Shown: one piece after another, positions 44,520-56,960 of the stretch
How the letters are laid out: each line of letters starts with the position of its first letter
Position numbering within the stretch: position 1 is the stretch's first letter
DNA from: Dolomedes plantarius
Taxonomy: Eukaryota; Arthropoda; Arachnida; Araneae; Dolomedidae
NCBI GenBank assembly: GCA_907164885.2
Contig: OU015490.1
Coordinates: 231,802,741 to 231,866,740 of the forward strand
DNA length: 64,000 nucleotides
Reading direction: 5' to 3'
Notes under the pieces: model-generated
Seen by the model: only the letters and a program-made list of their open reading frames with translations
What the model was told of the DNA's origin: nothing
The model's database searches: none
Made by a program: the position numbers and the translations under genes

Positions 44520-45336
44520 CGTCAGGTCATCGAAATTTCCGACATTTCCGCTACCGATCGGTGATACCGCAAGGTACTCGAAATTGCGCGATTTTTAAGA
44601 TATTGAGCCTGGAAAATCTTTAACCGATATATAGCCCGAGGAGAACGGGATGATACTTTCTCAGCCACGTCCGCGAAATGAGTGATTTGGCCGTATGACG
44701 TCATACCACTAAAGACTTCATGAAAGTACTTCCTAAAGTTCTATTTAGTCCTACACAACTATGATATGCCAAATGCATCCAAAAACGAACACGGGGGAGC
44801 AGGTTTGAACTTACTCCTGAAAGAGACGATGTCACCGAAACCGCCGTACGCGTTTATCGTTTTTCTGCACCTTACTGGCAAAATGTAGCACTAGATACGC
44901 CATTAATTCATCCTAAAAATATAAAACTGAAATCGACCACTGTCCAGAAAGCCTGAAATATAGTGTTGGCGCCGATTCTGTATTAACCATGAAAGCGGTT
45001 GCTTCAGATTATAGAAATTTCCAATTTTCCCGCTACCGATCGATGGAACACGGAGTTTTCGGGACGATTCCCCGTGCTTCTCACGCGTCGGGTGTCCCAG
45101 AGCCGCAAGGATCCTCGAAATTGCGAGATTTTTAAAATCTCGAGGAGAGTGGGGCGATATGGTCCCCGCCGAAACCACCAAAACCGTTGTACGAGTTTAT
45201 CGTTTATCCCGCACCATACTTTCAAAATGAAGCACTAGTGACGCCATTAATTCATCCTAAAGAGACATATAACTCCAATAGATCTCTGCCAAGAAACCCG
45301 AAAATAGTGAGGTGCTGATTCCGTAGTAAAGAAAGA
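44520..45336 (+). repeat. Two diverged tandem copies of a GC-richer repeat
   Basis: Copy 1 about 44520-44993 and copy 2 about 45000-45336 share TTTCCGCTACCGATCG/TTCCCGCTACCGATCG, CTCGAAATTGCG, GTTTATCGTTT..CTGCACC/CCGCACC, and GACGCCATTAATTCATCCTAA-like blocks in the same order, with large indels. Base composition is higher in G+C than the surroundings. No frame with a recognised domain; probably part of an unknown transposon. Confidence 0.6.
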
Positions 45337-45888
45337 TACCTTACCAATATCCGTTTATTTCGCCTTGCCATGCTGTGTCTTATAATTTTTTTTAGTATTT
45401 CATCCTTCTGCATGCATTTTATAATTTTCACGATTCATCAACGTGTTATTTTAGCTTTAATTATTATTTGGATTTTCTCATTTCTTTAACCTTGTGATTT
45501 TTTTAACTTGCGTTTTATTTAAACGCACTGTTATGTAATTTTTCGCATGGTCTGTCAGTTAACACAACTGTCAGTTTGATTTAAGTTTAATTTGAATTAA
45601 GGGAATCCTTCATATCAAAACTTTGTTGTTGTTGTTTTTGATGTTGTTGTCGTGTCTACGAATAGCGCAGGAGTCTTAAATAGAACCAAAAGCCTGGATA
45701 ACAACAGCTGCCAGATCAGGTGCACGTGGGCTGTAATGGATGGAGTTCTTATGGCGACAAAACAAGGTTGAAAAGGGCAGCCACAGTGGCTGGACAATCA
45801 AAGATATATTCTGGAGAAAGCTGGGTTTCTATAGACTATAAAGGATCTTGTGCCGTCAGGTGCACATTTTTTCTCATTATTTTTTAAC
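45337..45888. other. Non-coding stretch, nothing recognised
   Basis: A short GTT-repeat lies at 45623-45650. The stretch 45640-45800 is GC-richer and could be a retroelement tail, but no family is recognised. Confidence 0.35.
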
Positions 45889-46065
45889 CTAAAACATCTT
45901 GAAAAATTTCTCAATTAAAGATTGTAAAGTGATTTTACTTCTTCAAACTGACAACAGATGGCAGCAATAGCCATTTTTCTGCTTATTTCACAGGAATACA
46001 TTGAATCAATGAAAGAAGGACGAGAAAAATAGAGGTCCAAGAATGGACAACCGCCCCTGAAAGGG
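45889..46065 (+). repeat. Dispersed repeat, copy 2
   Basis: Partner of 36531-36745, with GGAATACATTGAATCAA and GAAAGAAGGACGAGAAAAAT in the same order and orientation. Confidence 0.6.
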
Positions 46066-48210
46066 TAAATGTGATAAGTTCTTAGTCTAGCAATTGTCAA
46101 ACTTTAAAAATCCTTAGACATTTAGGGATACATATTACATACATTTAAAATTTACTAGATTCTGTTAATAATTTTTCGTCAGCTGCCATTTTCAAGACAA
46201 AATTATGAAATAATTTTCATAAAGTCCCTTTAAAAGTTTCTTCAAAATCTGAATTAAAAATAAGTATTCTAATCAGTATTTTATACTTGGTATATCAGAT
46301 TAATTTTAAAGATAATTTGTTTGTTTTTACTCTTCAAATGATTTCTTCAAACGAAGAAATTTCACTAAACTCATTTAACTTTATACAGCGTATTTTGATG
46401 CTTATTTACAAAAATAACGGACCTGTTTCTCTCGAGAAATCTTTTAATTTTTTTAACAATGTTACTATACATGCATAAAAAACAGTTTCTATAATTATAC
46501 AATAAGCTCTTAAAGCTGACAGATATCGTCTCTCTTTTAATGTTAACAAATGAATTTCTCTATTTTTTCCTTATTGCGAATACATATGGTTATAAACAGC
46601 TAAAAAGCTGTGGTATAAAAAGAAATTTAATTGAGACAAAATGATTTCATAAAACAAATAGTCATAACATTCTTAATAAAAAACGAATTAATTTGTAGAT
46701 CAATAACAGACATACACAGAATAAATTGATGAATTTCTGTCAGATGAAACTAAATCATATACTGCTTTCATAAATTATAATTTATGATACTAATATTTCT
46801 GAAAAATTATTTTATGTTTCATCTAAGATTATAATACTTTATTTAGTTTTACTTTTCAGCGTGTTTAATTTTTGTGTAAATATTTTTACAGAAAAAATCA
46901 ATGAATTAAGAAGATGCAGGTAAAATAGAAAACAGCCAGATAAAACCGCAAAACCTGGAATCAACAGAAGATTTTAGTTCTTTATTAATGCTGAATTTTT
47001 ATCTGAAATGTTTGCCAAAGTTTTTGCTGAATTTTTATTCCCACAATGTATCCTATACATCTGATTAAAAAGAAAATCTTATTTTTATACTTGTGGATAA
47101 AATTTGAGAATAGTTTCTACAGTTGTCAAACGTTTGATTATTTCTTTTCACCCTCTAGATTAAATATTAGATAAAGTTTTTTTCTGTATGATACAACATA
47201 CCTTTTAAAACAAAACAATTCAGTAATTCAGACTACATTTCACTTCTCGTGTTTCCTTGTTTGAATTGAAAGAAATTCGTATATATCCTTTATTTCCTGC
47301 TATTCAATTCCTTGCAGGAAAAGAGCAAACTCTGTCGAAACACATTTACCGTCTTACATTCCCAAAAGTAAACTCAAGATCTGCTTCTATTTACTCTCCT
47401 TTGGTACATGGCACCTTAACACAAGATTTCTGATCTCTCAATTATACTAATGCAATCGGGGGCACTTCCTTTATCCTCTCTGTTTTACACAAAGCAAATG
47501 TAATTTTATTTTACTTTTCAGTACGCTTTTTCTTGCGTCGAATTGTTATTTATTGAGGAGCAGAATGTCGATCGGAGTTAAGAGCTTTTACTTTTGTGTA
47601 ATTTAACTTCAAGAATTATAATTGAAAGAACATATACAAACTTGAAATCTCCTGTATTGTAGTTAAATATATGCAAAGTTGCAGTAAAATATATGCAAAG
47701 GGAATATTTCAGAAAAAGATTACTCTTTGAAACTGACTAAGTTTCAGAAACTATATATTAAACATATAAAGCCAAAGATAGCATGCATAATTTGGGTGGG
47801 TCAAAGACAAAGGGAAGTAAGTCAGTGAAGAGAGATAATTGGACTTTCTCAAGCTATGAAATCTACATATGTCTCAAAAATGTTTTTGTCTGCTTAATTG
47901 CATTAAGGAAATCCTATTTTCATACTTTGATGATGTTTTAGGCAGCTTAACCAAAACAAAACAATTTTTTAAACACACATGATAAGCATTTTTAACACAC
48001 ATATACTATTATTACTACTGCCCTCTGTTGACCCTAGAGATAGATTAAAATTTACCTAACTTTGCCATAATCTGAAAAATACATCTAAGACTACAGAACA
48101 CATCCTAGCCCGATTTTGCCGAAAATTGACTTACTTGACTTTACTTTTGACCGTCCTCTTGAGAAAATAACACATTTTGATTTCTGGGCACTATCCAAAG
48201 AGGAAAAGTA
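46066..48210. other. AT-rich stretch, nothing recognised
   Basis: Two kilobases with no supported gene, repeat ends or RNA gene. Short frames (for example 46287-46478) have no recognisable domain. Confidence 0.4.
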
Positions 48211-49150
48211 GCTGCGTTTACATGGACAACAATAATACCCGGGATTTACCCGCTAATAGGGAAAACCTTCGAAGCCCGTTTACATGGGACCACATTTTCA
48301 CCCTGCTTTTACCCGTCTTACCGGAAGTCACATGATTCGGCGGAAATGATCCTCATACACCATCATTCCTTGTAAATCACGTTATGGGTTCGATCCCAGC
48401 CAGTGTCATACTTTTCCAAATTCACTGTATTGCTATTTTTAGCTTTCCAACTTCGAACTCCGCATTTATCTCGTTACGAAGTGCATGGTCCTTATTACTT
48501 ATTGTTTTAATAAATCCTTTTATAAAATCAAAATGTAATTTTGATTTCAATTTTGTTTCAGTAATTTTTAGTCTTGTATAAATAAAAAAATCATAAATAG
48601 ATATAAATAAATTTTTATCTGTGAATTCTAAAATAATTAATTTATAAATAAATTTTAATGTTACTTTTAATTATAGATAATACTTATTAAATTTATTAAT
48701 TTTACCATAACACTTTAAATGAAAATGTTACTGAAATTTTATTGAAATGAAATTTTATTTCTTATTTTACATACTAGATGGCAGTACCATTCTATTTATA
48801 ATGCAATTGGAGATGGTTTTTTTTTTTTAAAACTAGGTGGTCAGATCAAGAAATAAATGAAATCCTCCGGAAAAAATAGGCACTTTTCTACTGTTTTCTT
48901 GAAAATTATGCGGTCGTTAAGGGGTTCCAGATCCTTCCATCGATCATTTAGCTGCATTTTCATGGATTCACACAAGTTCAAATCCGCCATGTTATTTACT
49001 CCCAGCTTCGAAATGCATCATGGGTAATTAGCGGGTTTTATCCTGGGTCGAAGCAGGGTCGAAAATCAACCCTGCATTTTTCCCTATCGTAGGGAAAAAG
49101 TAAGAAACGACCCTGCTTTTACCCGGGTTTTTGGCACATGTAAACGGCAC
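48211..49150. mobile_element. Non-autonomous DNA transposon with GTTTACATG ends
   Basis: The left end GCTGCGTTTACATGGACAAC..ACCCGGGATTTACCCGC is mirrored on the right, which on the minus strand reads GTGCCGTTTACATGTGCC..ACCCGGGTAAAAGCAGGGT. The inverted repeats extend imperfectly to over 100 bp with CCCTGCTTTTACCC motifs. A TAG on both sides (48209-48211 overlap and 49151-49153) could be a 3-bp target duplication. The superfamily is uncertain. The interior is AT-rich with no transposase; one short frame (48384-48581) is unrecognised. Confidence 0.65.
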
Positions 49151-49189
49151 TAGTGAAGACTTTTAAATGCTTTTGGTTGAGAGAACTCG

Positions 49190-50964
49190 AAGAAATTAAG
49201 GCAAAGAGAGATCTTTTAAGAAGAAAAGCTGAATAGTCTAAACAACCAAGAGATGCAATCCTCTGGAGCAGACAAATGGCGGTATTTAAGAAAACTGTCT
49301 TGCAAGCTAAACGGAAAGCTTTTACTGGGTTTATCTCGGATATGAATTACAAGCATGACAGTTTGAGAACGTATAACTTTTTATCAACTCTTCAAAATAA
49401 AAGACCTACACCTAAAAGAGAACCAATTTGATTCAATGGAAGAAGTCTATTTTCAGACAAAGCTGTGGCAAATGTCTTTGGCCAAAGCTACTCAAAAACA
49501 CAGAGAGAAGGACCTTTCGCCCGAAAAATGCCAAGACAAATTAAAAAGGAATTTAAGCAGTCTGAGTTATAAGTAAACAACTCAGATGAGGTTCTTGATA
49601 ATTTTATTGCTCAATTTACAATTGAAGAATTAAAGTTGTACCTTGAGCGTCCGAGAGTAAAGAAATCACCAGGAGATGATAACATACATACGGAATTTTT
49701 AATGCACTTGAGTGAAACAGCGAAAAAATCATTTCATGTGTATTTATTAGGATTTGAGAGACAGGACTTGTACCTGCGCAATGTAAGAGAGCTGGGATCA
49801 TCCCTATTCTGAAGAAAGATAAAGATACAAGACAACTCTGTAATTACCTCCCAATATCCCTCACTAGTAAACGTGGAAAGTCTATAGAGAGATTAATTGT
49901 AAATAGGATAAATTGGTATTTAGAAAAATAATAATAATCAAAGAACAGAATTCTTCGAAATGTTGTTGAACGATTTCGAAGAAATCGTTCAACAACAGGT
50001 CAGGTTTACTTTCTTCAGCCAAATTGTTAAGGATGCATTGGACAATCAAAATATTCTAACGGCAGTCTAAATTGATTTTGAGGACGCATACGATTTGGTA
50101 CAGATAGATAAAATGTATCAAAAACTGCATGGTTTTAGAATTTGTGGTAACGTGCTTAAGTGGATAAAATACTTTACTGATCAACGTATTTGTAGGATCA
50201 AATATAGAAATTTCTACGCGAGATTTTATAATTTCCAAATAGGATAACCACAAGGTACAGTTAGTGGTTGCACATTATTTAATTTGTATCTTAATGATTT
50301 AATTCCTGCTTTAAAGTCTATAGACGATGTCCACTGTCTGCTTTTTTGCTTATGATCTTCTCATTCGGACTCAGGCTCCAAAGCAAAAAGTGAAATCTAC
50401 TATAGAACATACACTTAATCGGGTGCCTCACTAACTTTCAAAATGGTGTTCCGAAAATAATATGATTGCAAATTTGGAAAAGAGTTCTGTATAGTCCTTT
50501 TCGCTCACCAATTGGGAAATCACTGACCCTCAAATGCAGAAATGATGCTCTTACCCCCACCAACAAGTTTAATTACCAAAGGAGTGACTTTTGACAACAA
50601 GCTAAGCTGGAAGTCACATATAGAATCAATATCAAATCTATATTTAAATAGGGTAACTTTTTTGAAGCGCTTGGTGGGATCCTAATGGGGAAGTAATAGA
50701 TCAGTTTTAAATATTACCTACATAACGTTTTTACTACCTTTAATTACTTGTAATTACTAATATCTTTACTACTAATTACTGCTATGAACCACTTATAATG
50801 GCAAGCGGTCAAGCTTTAAAGAGATTGGAAACTTTAAAAAATTAATCACTGATGCTCATAATCGGAGCAGTTACATCGACACCGATCGATAATATATTCT
50901 TATTAAAAACAAAAAATCTATTTAAGCTATTATCGAAGAAAAGGTTTTGTTTCTTTATGAGAAA
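49190..50964 (+). pseudogene. LINE reverse transcriptase, broken
   Basis: Motifs appear in order. I-A-Q-F-T-I-E-E-L-K and K-K-S-P-G-D-D-N-I match the region before RT motif 1. I-D-F-E-D-A-Y-D-L-V matches motif A. P-Q-G-T-V-S-G-C-T-L-F-N-L-Y-L-N-D-L matches motif B. F-F-A-Y-D-L-L-I lies where motif C (F/Y-A-D-D) should be, so the first catalytic Asp of that pair is lost. K-G-V-T-F-D-N-K-L-S-W-K-S-H-I matches the thumb region of Jockey-type RTs. Stops lie near 49429, 49570, 50067 and elsewhere. Confidence 0.85.
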
Positions 50965-52223
50965 CTAGCTGTACCCGTCCCGGCGTTGCTCGGGTAATGT
51001 AATAACCAAATTTTAGTAGCCTTAACCCTTTGTTAATGGGCGTCGCTTTCATCCTTTTCCTCACCATGATACATTATTTTACCCATATAAATTTAATCCT
51101 TTCTGGCACATTTTGGCAAAATTTTTGACATAGGATTACTTAAAACGTACAAATTCCTGTTCAATAAAATAAAATTATCAAACAAATCAAAACTACTAAA
51201 CAAATGAAGTCATTGTTTAAATTCTTCACACATTTTTTCAAACAACAAAGCGCAAGTTATATGAGAATAAGTAACTGTTGCCAAAAAAATAAGGCATTAG
51301 GAAATTGGATTTTTTAATCGAATATCACTGCAATAGTAATCGATTTCCTTGAAAGCGAATATGTCACATCCTCCACATGCTGAAATTCTTTGAAATCTTC
51401 ATAGATTTTTTCCACAAACACACCACAAATTATATGATATTAACTAAGTGTTGGCCAAAAAAATTACGGCATTACTAAATGCGATTTTTTAATCGATTAT
51501 CACTGCAATAGTAATCGATTTCCTTTAACCACCCAATCCCTCATAGAAAACAAACGCCCCAACACATCACGTGCTTGACGTCGAAAAAGACACGCCCATT
51601 TTCCCCCTCTTTACCTTTGTCCGGAAATGAAGAACAAAATCTCCAAAATGAGATTTCTCGCAAGAGTTTCCGAATCATAAAATAAATTATTAAAAAATAA
51701 CTACAATTTGTAAATTAATTTTGATTCTGGCTTTCGAAACTGTGATGTCTAGGGTCTCTGAGATAAAAATTTCGTAAAAATGTAATGACATTTACGTATC
51801 GATTCGACAATTTGGAAAAAAGGGTCGCGGACAAAATCGCGTTTTTTTCCGAAAAACGGGTGCGTACAGGTGATCGAAAAAAAATCACAATTAATCGATA
51901 AATTAAGACAGACAATTTTAATTGTGATTTCCGTATAGTGTCATTTTTCCCGTATAGGCTCGTCCGAAAAAAAAAATTTGGACGGATACGTTAGGATTTA
52001 CGGAGCTTTTACTCGTCAAGGAGCTCCAAATCGCGACTAAATATTTAATTACGGAAAATCTAATTAAAAAATCGAAAAAAGGGCTTCGAGGTGCATAATG
52101 AGACCTCGGGGGGCATCTTCGTGTCGAATCTCAAGACTGTCCGACCTGCCGTCTTTGCGCCTTGCCGCGAGCAGACAAAAACTTGGTCACACACACACAG
52201 ACTTTGCCTTTTATATATAAAGA
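50965..52223 (-). mobile_element. Non-autonomous Helitron, family B, inverted copy
   Basis: On the minus strand it begins TCTTTATATATAAAAGGC (at 52223) and ends CCCGAGCAACGCCGGG then ACGGGTACAGCTAG (at 50965). It shares both ends with 9318-10260 but is 316 bp longer; the extra piece, about 51140-51500, includes ATTACTATTGCAGTGAT-type sequence present in two copies here and once in the shorter element. It split the LINE. The 5' flank base on the minus strand is G rather than the usual A. Confidence 0.82.
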
Positions 52224-52239
52224 CTAATAATAATGGGCG

Positions 52240-52956
52240 ATCCTTATGAGATTAATTATCCAACAAAGGCTAGAAATTTGAAAACCCAAAACGGCTTTAT
52301 TCAGTTGGTCCAAAATATCAGGAAGGAATATGAGTTACTTGACAATATATAGGAAATTACAATGTCATTAAATCCCCTGGCCTTAGTAAGGATTGAAATA
52401 AATTTGAATCTTGGGGATGTTTACAAGAAAAAAAACATTTCAATATGTTCTAAGGTGTTATGTCTTGGAAACAATTGGCATGACGTACCCGATTCTGAGT
52501 AGTTGCATGTCTATACTGATGGCTCCCTCTGGACATTGGGGAGATACTGGGAACGAACAATCTGATTTCCTTGCAAGGAAGGTCTCGAGATTGCTCCAGT
52601 GAAGATGATCAGCATTATCGTATCATTCCATAAAGCTGTACATTAAACAGATTATACCTCGAAATTTTAAATTACAGCTGCTTGACCGAATACAGACAAA
52701 GGTAGGGAAAGTTGAGGATCTCCTAACCATTCCCAATGGCCCTCGTCGTGAAGCTGTTGCTCAGTTCCGTCTTTTGAAGAGACACGACTGCCTGGGAGAA
52801 CACCTCCATCGTATTGGGATTTTCGACCAACCAAACTGTCTTCTTTATAATATGGTAGAACCAATGAACCGAGCCCACCTCCATCGTTGCTGGTCACTTC
52901 ATGGCGACTCTGAGACGGTGAGGTACTGGCAAGCTAGAGAACTCTTAAGGCAATGA
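52240..52956 (+). pseudogene. LINE RNase H and C-terminal domain, broken
   Basis: Continuation of the LINE after the Helitron. V-Y-T-D-G-S-L-W (near 52510, frame shifted) is the RNase H D-G-S motif. The end reads A-V-A-Q-F-R-L-L-K-R-H-D-C-L, then H-L-H-R-I-G-I, and E-P-M-N-R-A-H-L-H-R-C. That is the typical C-terminal zinc-binding-like end of arthropod Jockey/R1-group ORF2 proteins, with C-P-L-C degraded to C-L-L. Ends Q-A-R-E-L-L-R-Q-stop at 52956. Confidence 0.75.
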
Positions 52957-53045
52957 CTTCGGTCTTTTTCTATTAAACATTTTTTGTTGCGCTATTTTTT
53001 TCATCTTACTTTTGTATTGCCTTACCATTGGTTAAAAAAAAAATT

Positions 53046-53330
53046 CTATGCTCGAGGTAGCCTTATGTTAGCTATCTGACTTTCGGGGCTGAGGGTACTC
53101 TGATCGATTCCCGACACACAATACCTCCTTGTCTAGGCCGTATATGGGCACGTTAAATCCGTAGACCGCAAAGTAACTCTATGAGGCCAGAGAGGGGGGG
53201 GGGAAGTTGTGATCCTCCCAAATGTCACCCCTAGGGTGCTCGGTGAAGATTGAGGTGGCACCTGGCTAAATCGGAATCCAACCCTTGTGGTGTCATCATT
53301 AAACTGGAGCCGCTTCCCTCTACACCATAC
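53046..53330 (+). mobile_element. tRNA-like SINE, uninterrupted copy
   Basis: The head is GCTCGAGGTAGCCTTATG..GGGTACTCTGATCGATTCCC (rough A box and B box, GATCGATTCC). The body is GGCACGTTAAATCCGTAGAC, GGTGCTCGGTGAAGATTGAG and GTGGTGTCATCATTAAACTGG, matching the split SINEs at 21487 and 25791. In this copy the region between CCGACACACAAT and ACCTCCTTGTCTAG is continuous, so it acts as the empty site. It begins right after the LINE poly-A. Confidence 0.75.
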
Positions 53331-54530
53331 CATATATCGACCTGGTCTGAAGTAGATTCTGGCCAGGGGACATTAGTGACAGCAGCAACAACATATTTTG
53401 ATTTTTACAAAATATGCAAAATATATGCATATCTGCTTTTTTTCGAAGATTACATGCTATCTAAAAGAATACGAAAATTTAAATTTATCTTTAATTTAAA
53501 TAGTATGTAGAAGGGGAGTTTTCATGTGTTTATTCTTATTTCATTAGTAACGTGGGTTTCATTTGCTGTAAATCAATCCACCGAGATAGCCAAATTCCAA
53601 AATTAAATTTAAATTCAATTTCAGAACAAAAACAAATCTAACTAAAATAAAATTGCTATTTCTTAACCAAATAACAGCATTACAAGTCATTGAAATGAAT
53701 ATTGTCTTCTCTAAAAATTCATCAGTTTCAAAAAGGGCCTAAAAATAATAATATACACATTCTACAACAAATATCTCTCAAGTATATCGTCATTTAAAAC
53801 GCATCCCACTACAGTATACTATCCTTCTTTCACCTCAAGTTATTCCCACCTTCTTTCAAACACTTTCAGTCGTTCCAAAAACTTAACGCCAGTTTGCACT
53901 GGCAGCTATGAATGGATGAATTTGTAAATTCAAGGTCAGACGTCTCAACTCCATGCTTCAATGATTACCTTTCTTCTTTTACCATGTAATAGAGTCTAAT
54001 GTTATACTGACTCCTGCTCAAGTCCCTTTTTTCACTTATCGTCATAATTACAATATTCTCCTTCATAAAATATGACTACGACATAAAACGGAACCTGGTC
54101 CAGAAATGAAACGGAATCCTTCTGCTACATCATTAAGCGAAAATATTATCTTTATTTATGAGTTTTTTCATCTGTTCCACCTAAAAGAGACGAGGTAAGT
54201 TTTGACGCTCCGTTTAAATTATACAATTTTGCGACTGTGGACGTAATGATCACTTCATCATAACCTCAAATTTTTCGACATTTTCCTCTTATAAAATACG
54301 TCCGATAAGTACGTTAATAAAAACTAAAAACGTTTGCTCTTCGTGGACGATAAACTGATTGTTAGATTTCTCTCAAAGTCTTTATTTTCAGTTATAAGCC
54401 TCTTATTCTCCACAATAAAAAAAGCCAGATGGTGAAACAACCAACTGTAACCTTAGCGAGGCTTTACGGTTCTTTGTTCACACTGTAAAATAGTTAATCT
54501 CAATGATAATTAAGCAGAAATATAGAGCGA
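53331..54530. other. Non-coding stretch, nothing recognised
   Basis: No supported gene or bounded element. Mixed AT-rich sequence. Confidence 0.35.
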
Positions 54531-54534
54531 TCAT

Positions 54535-55069
54535 TGAAATGACTTGACGGTCCCTACGAGTAAATTCCAAGGGACACACGTCTTTGTCATCTAAGCTGTT
54601 TTATCAGTGCAGAAAGGTGACCTTCCGTTTAGTTACACAAAAGCCGTGACGTAGTGACTCTTCGATATACTTCAAGAAAGGAACCTCTTCTGAAACGATT
54701 CCCTAATTGACAATGGAGTCCAAATGAAAGGCTAGTGTTGGCTCCTCAGACGCTTGAAGGCACGGAGCGGCAAGCGGTAACTGAAAAGGAACCCCCACGA
54801 AGAATGAGCGCATATATACTCGACACCTTGATGTAATTGGGGAGCAGTTGACGATTCTTTTTTGCAGGGTGGACACCCCTCGTCGGCCAGACATCGGAGC
54901 TTACCGGTTTCTTGTCGTTTCTCTCATAATATCCTGAACCCGCGAATTATCCTTAGATAATGTTTATTTTGTAATTATTGTATAAAGCCTATATTTAATC
55001 TAGAATGCCAATAAAGCATTTTGTAAATATTAAAGGCTGTCAGTCTTGGTTTTAGGCGAAGTCCTTACA
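54535..55069 (+). mobile_element. Probable solo LTR
   Basis: A 535-bp block starts TGAAATGACTTG, ends GAAGTCCTTACA, and is bracketed by TCAT on both sides (54531-54534 and 55070-55073), as a 4-bp target duplication would be. CATATATACTCG near 54810 could be a promoter TATA box, and AATAAAGC at 55011 a polyadenylation signal, in LTR order. No internal retroelement region adjoins either side. A chance 4-bp match cannot be excluded. Confidence 0.5.
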
Positions 55070-55073
55070 TCAT

Positions 55074-55403
55074 AATAAGAGTGTCGTTATGTTCACCCCG
55101 ACCTTATACAACCTTACATTTATCAATTTTTTTCTGCTGAAGAAATATGACTGACTAGACTATGAATAAAACCAAAACTTCAAATTTTTTGGAGAGTTAT
55201 GCAGATTATTATATTAATATGTTTTCGATGCTGCATATCAATGTTGAATAATGCGACTGCAGGTCTTCAGAGAATATATGACAGTCACGATGTTGCTCCT
55301 AGAGGTATAAAAAGTGATTACTTGATGATTGTAAAGACAATTGAAGTATATTTCTTGAAAAAGAATAGATAAAAATTGCAAATTAACGGACTTTAAGAGG
55401 GGA
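55074..55403. other. Short stretch before a Tc1 relic
   Basis: Nothing recognised; it may hold decayed N-terminal transposase sequence. Confidence 0.3.
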
Positions 55404-55892
55404 ATGATTGAGGATGTTAAGGTTTGGGGGATATTTTCCTGGTTTTGTATGGAGACTTTAATCCATATGGAACAATGTGTGGATGTCAAAAAGTATTTAA
55501 ATATTTTCTTTGACCCAGTACACCTTGTAATATTAATGTTGTACCCCACTCTAGATAGATACTTCCAGCAGGACAATGATCCTTGACATTAAAAGCTTAC
55601 GTTATATACAGATGATTTGAAGAGCATGACGGAGGCTTTACCTAGCTTAGTGGAAACTCCCACAAACACCGGGTCTCTATCTAAATGATAATTTGTGGGA
55701 TGAGTTCGAAAGGAGCATCATATAGCTGGATCCAGAACCATCTAGTCTTCAAGAACTGGAAAGTACAGTTCATCGGATGTGATCTCATATTCTGCAAGCC
55801 ACCTACCAATATATAAAAGTTAGCTCACGTAAACCAAAGAGAATCACAGCTATACTGGGAGCAAAAAGTGGTCCAACTATGTATTGAATAGG
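55404..55892 (+). pseudogene. Tc1-like transposase C-terminal half, decayed
   Basis: Frames here read V-W-G-I-F-S-W-F, then Y-F-Q-Q-D-N-D-P (second catalytic Asp), then after frameshifts N-L-W-D-E-F-E-R and I-T-A-I-L-G-A-K-S-G-P-T-M-Y. This follows the order of a Tc1 transposase from the W-G-x-F-S block to the G-P-T-x-Y end. The segment with the third acid (S-P-D-L-N-P) is not readable. Much older than the Tc1 at 42441. No terminal repeats seen. Confidence 0.75.
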
Positions 55893-56960
55893 TCGGTCAT
55901 AATAAATTGACCCCTCGATTTGTCTACAAAGATGACATGACCAACAGAAGATACAATTATAAATATAATTTCAGTTTTATAGAATATAGGTTCTGTATTA
56001 TAGGTTTATGGAATTATTCAATCCATAACAACCACTGTTTTTTCTGTATCCTTCGATTCTAACCACAGATAAATGCTGTTCAACAATATGGCACTTACAA
56101 TATTTTAACCTTCATTGATAACATACCACTCGATAAATTTATGCAGTTTGTATAAAGCTATACCATTCGGAACCCTTTTTGTAACATACGTAGTAGACTA
56201 CAAAAAGTTTTTGATCTAACAGGATCTACATTTACAAGCATTCTTTATTTATTGTCTTATATAAATTTCCTAGGATGATGAATTTAGGTCGTCACACTGA
56301 TATTATTTTGTATTTATGAAGAATATTGTATATTTGCCAGTTCTTTTCACACATAATTAGTTTGTGCATCAGAACCCATTTTGTCTTAAATGTATATAAA
56401 TTTTTGGGTGACTTTTTAGTTTGTTTCAACATATCATTTTTCAATATCTTTTTTTTGAAATAGCGCTTTTAATAGATTTTGACATATTTTTTAAAGATGT
56501 GATAATAAAATTGCCTGCTTTGTTAGAGCCTGCCAAAATAACTAATAAAGTAGTTGTGAAATTTTTAATTGGTTCTTTTAGGTGAAAGAGGGACATGAAC
56601 ATATTTCTTGTATATTCTGTTAGTTTGATTACGAGGAGACTCTTAGGAGAAAACCTGAAAATACCAGTTATATGCAAAAGAAATTAACGACATATCTCTA
56701 ACAACATATTCTTCAGTCGCAGTCTAAATTTTCTGTCTCTTCATTTTCCAAGTTAATGCGTAAATAACTTTTTCTTAGAGTCTTTTGGTTTTAATCTTCT
56801 TTAATGTTATTTAGGGGAAAACATTTGACGAAGGTAAGTAAGTCCCTTGATATTTCTCTGGCGGATTGCGGAGGATTTTTGTGATTTGTTCATCGAGTTG
56901 TTTATACTGGTTGTGTTAGTCTTACACTTCATCTTCGCTTCAAATAAAAAAAAATAATTC
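55893..56960. other. AT-rich stretch, nothing recognised
   Basis: No gene or bounded repeat is supported. Short minus-strand frames (56441-56677, 56807-57085) have no recognisable domain. Confidence 0.4.

Larger units (their letters stand above)
49190..53043 (+). mobile_element. Decayed non-LTR retrotransposon (Jockey-like), split by a Helitron
   Basis: The ORF2 region runs 49190-50964, is interrupted by a minus-strand Helitron (50965-52223), and resumes 52224-52956. A run of ten A at 53034-53043 fits a LINE tail. The endonuclease domain is missing, so it is 5'-truncated. Multiple stops and frameshifts show it is long dead. Confidence 0.82.

Noticed and set aside
53133..53333. Minus-strand 66-codon frame
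   Set aside because: Lies inside the SINE at 53046-53330.
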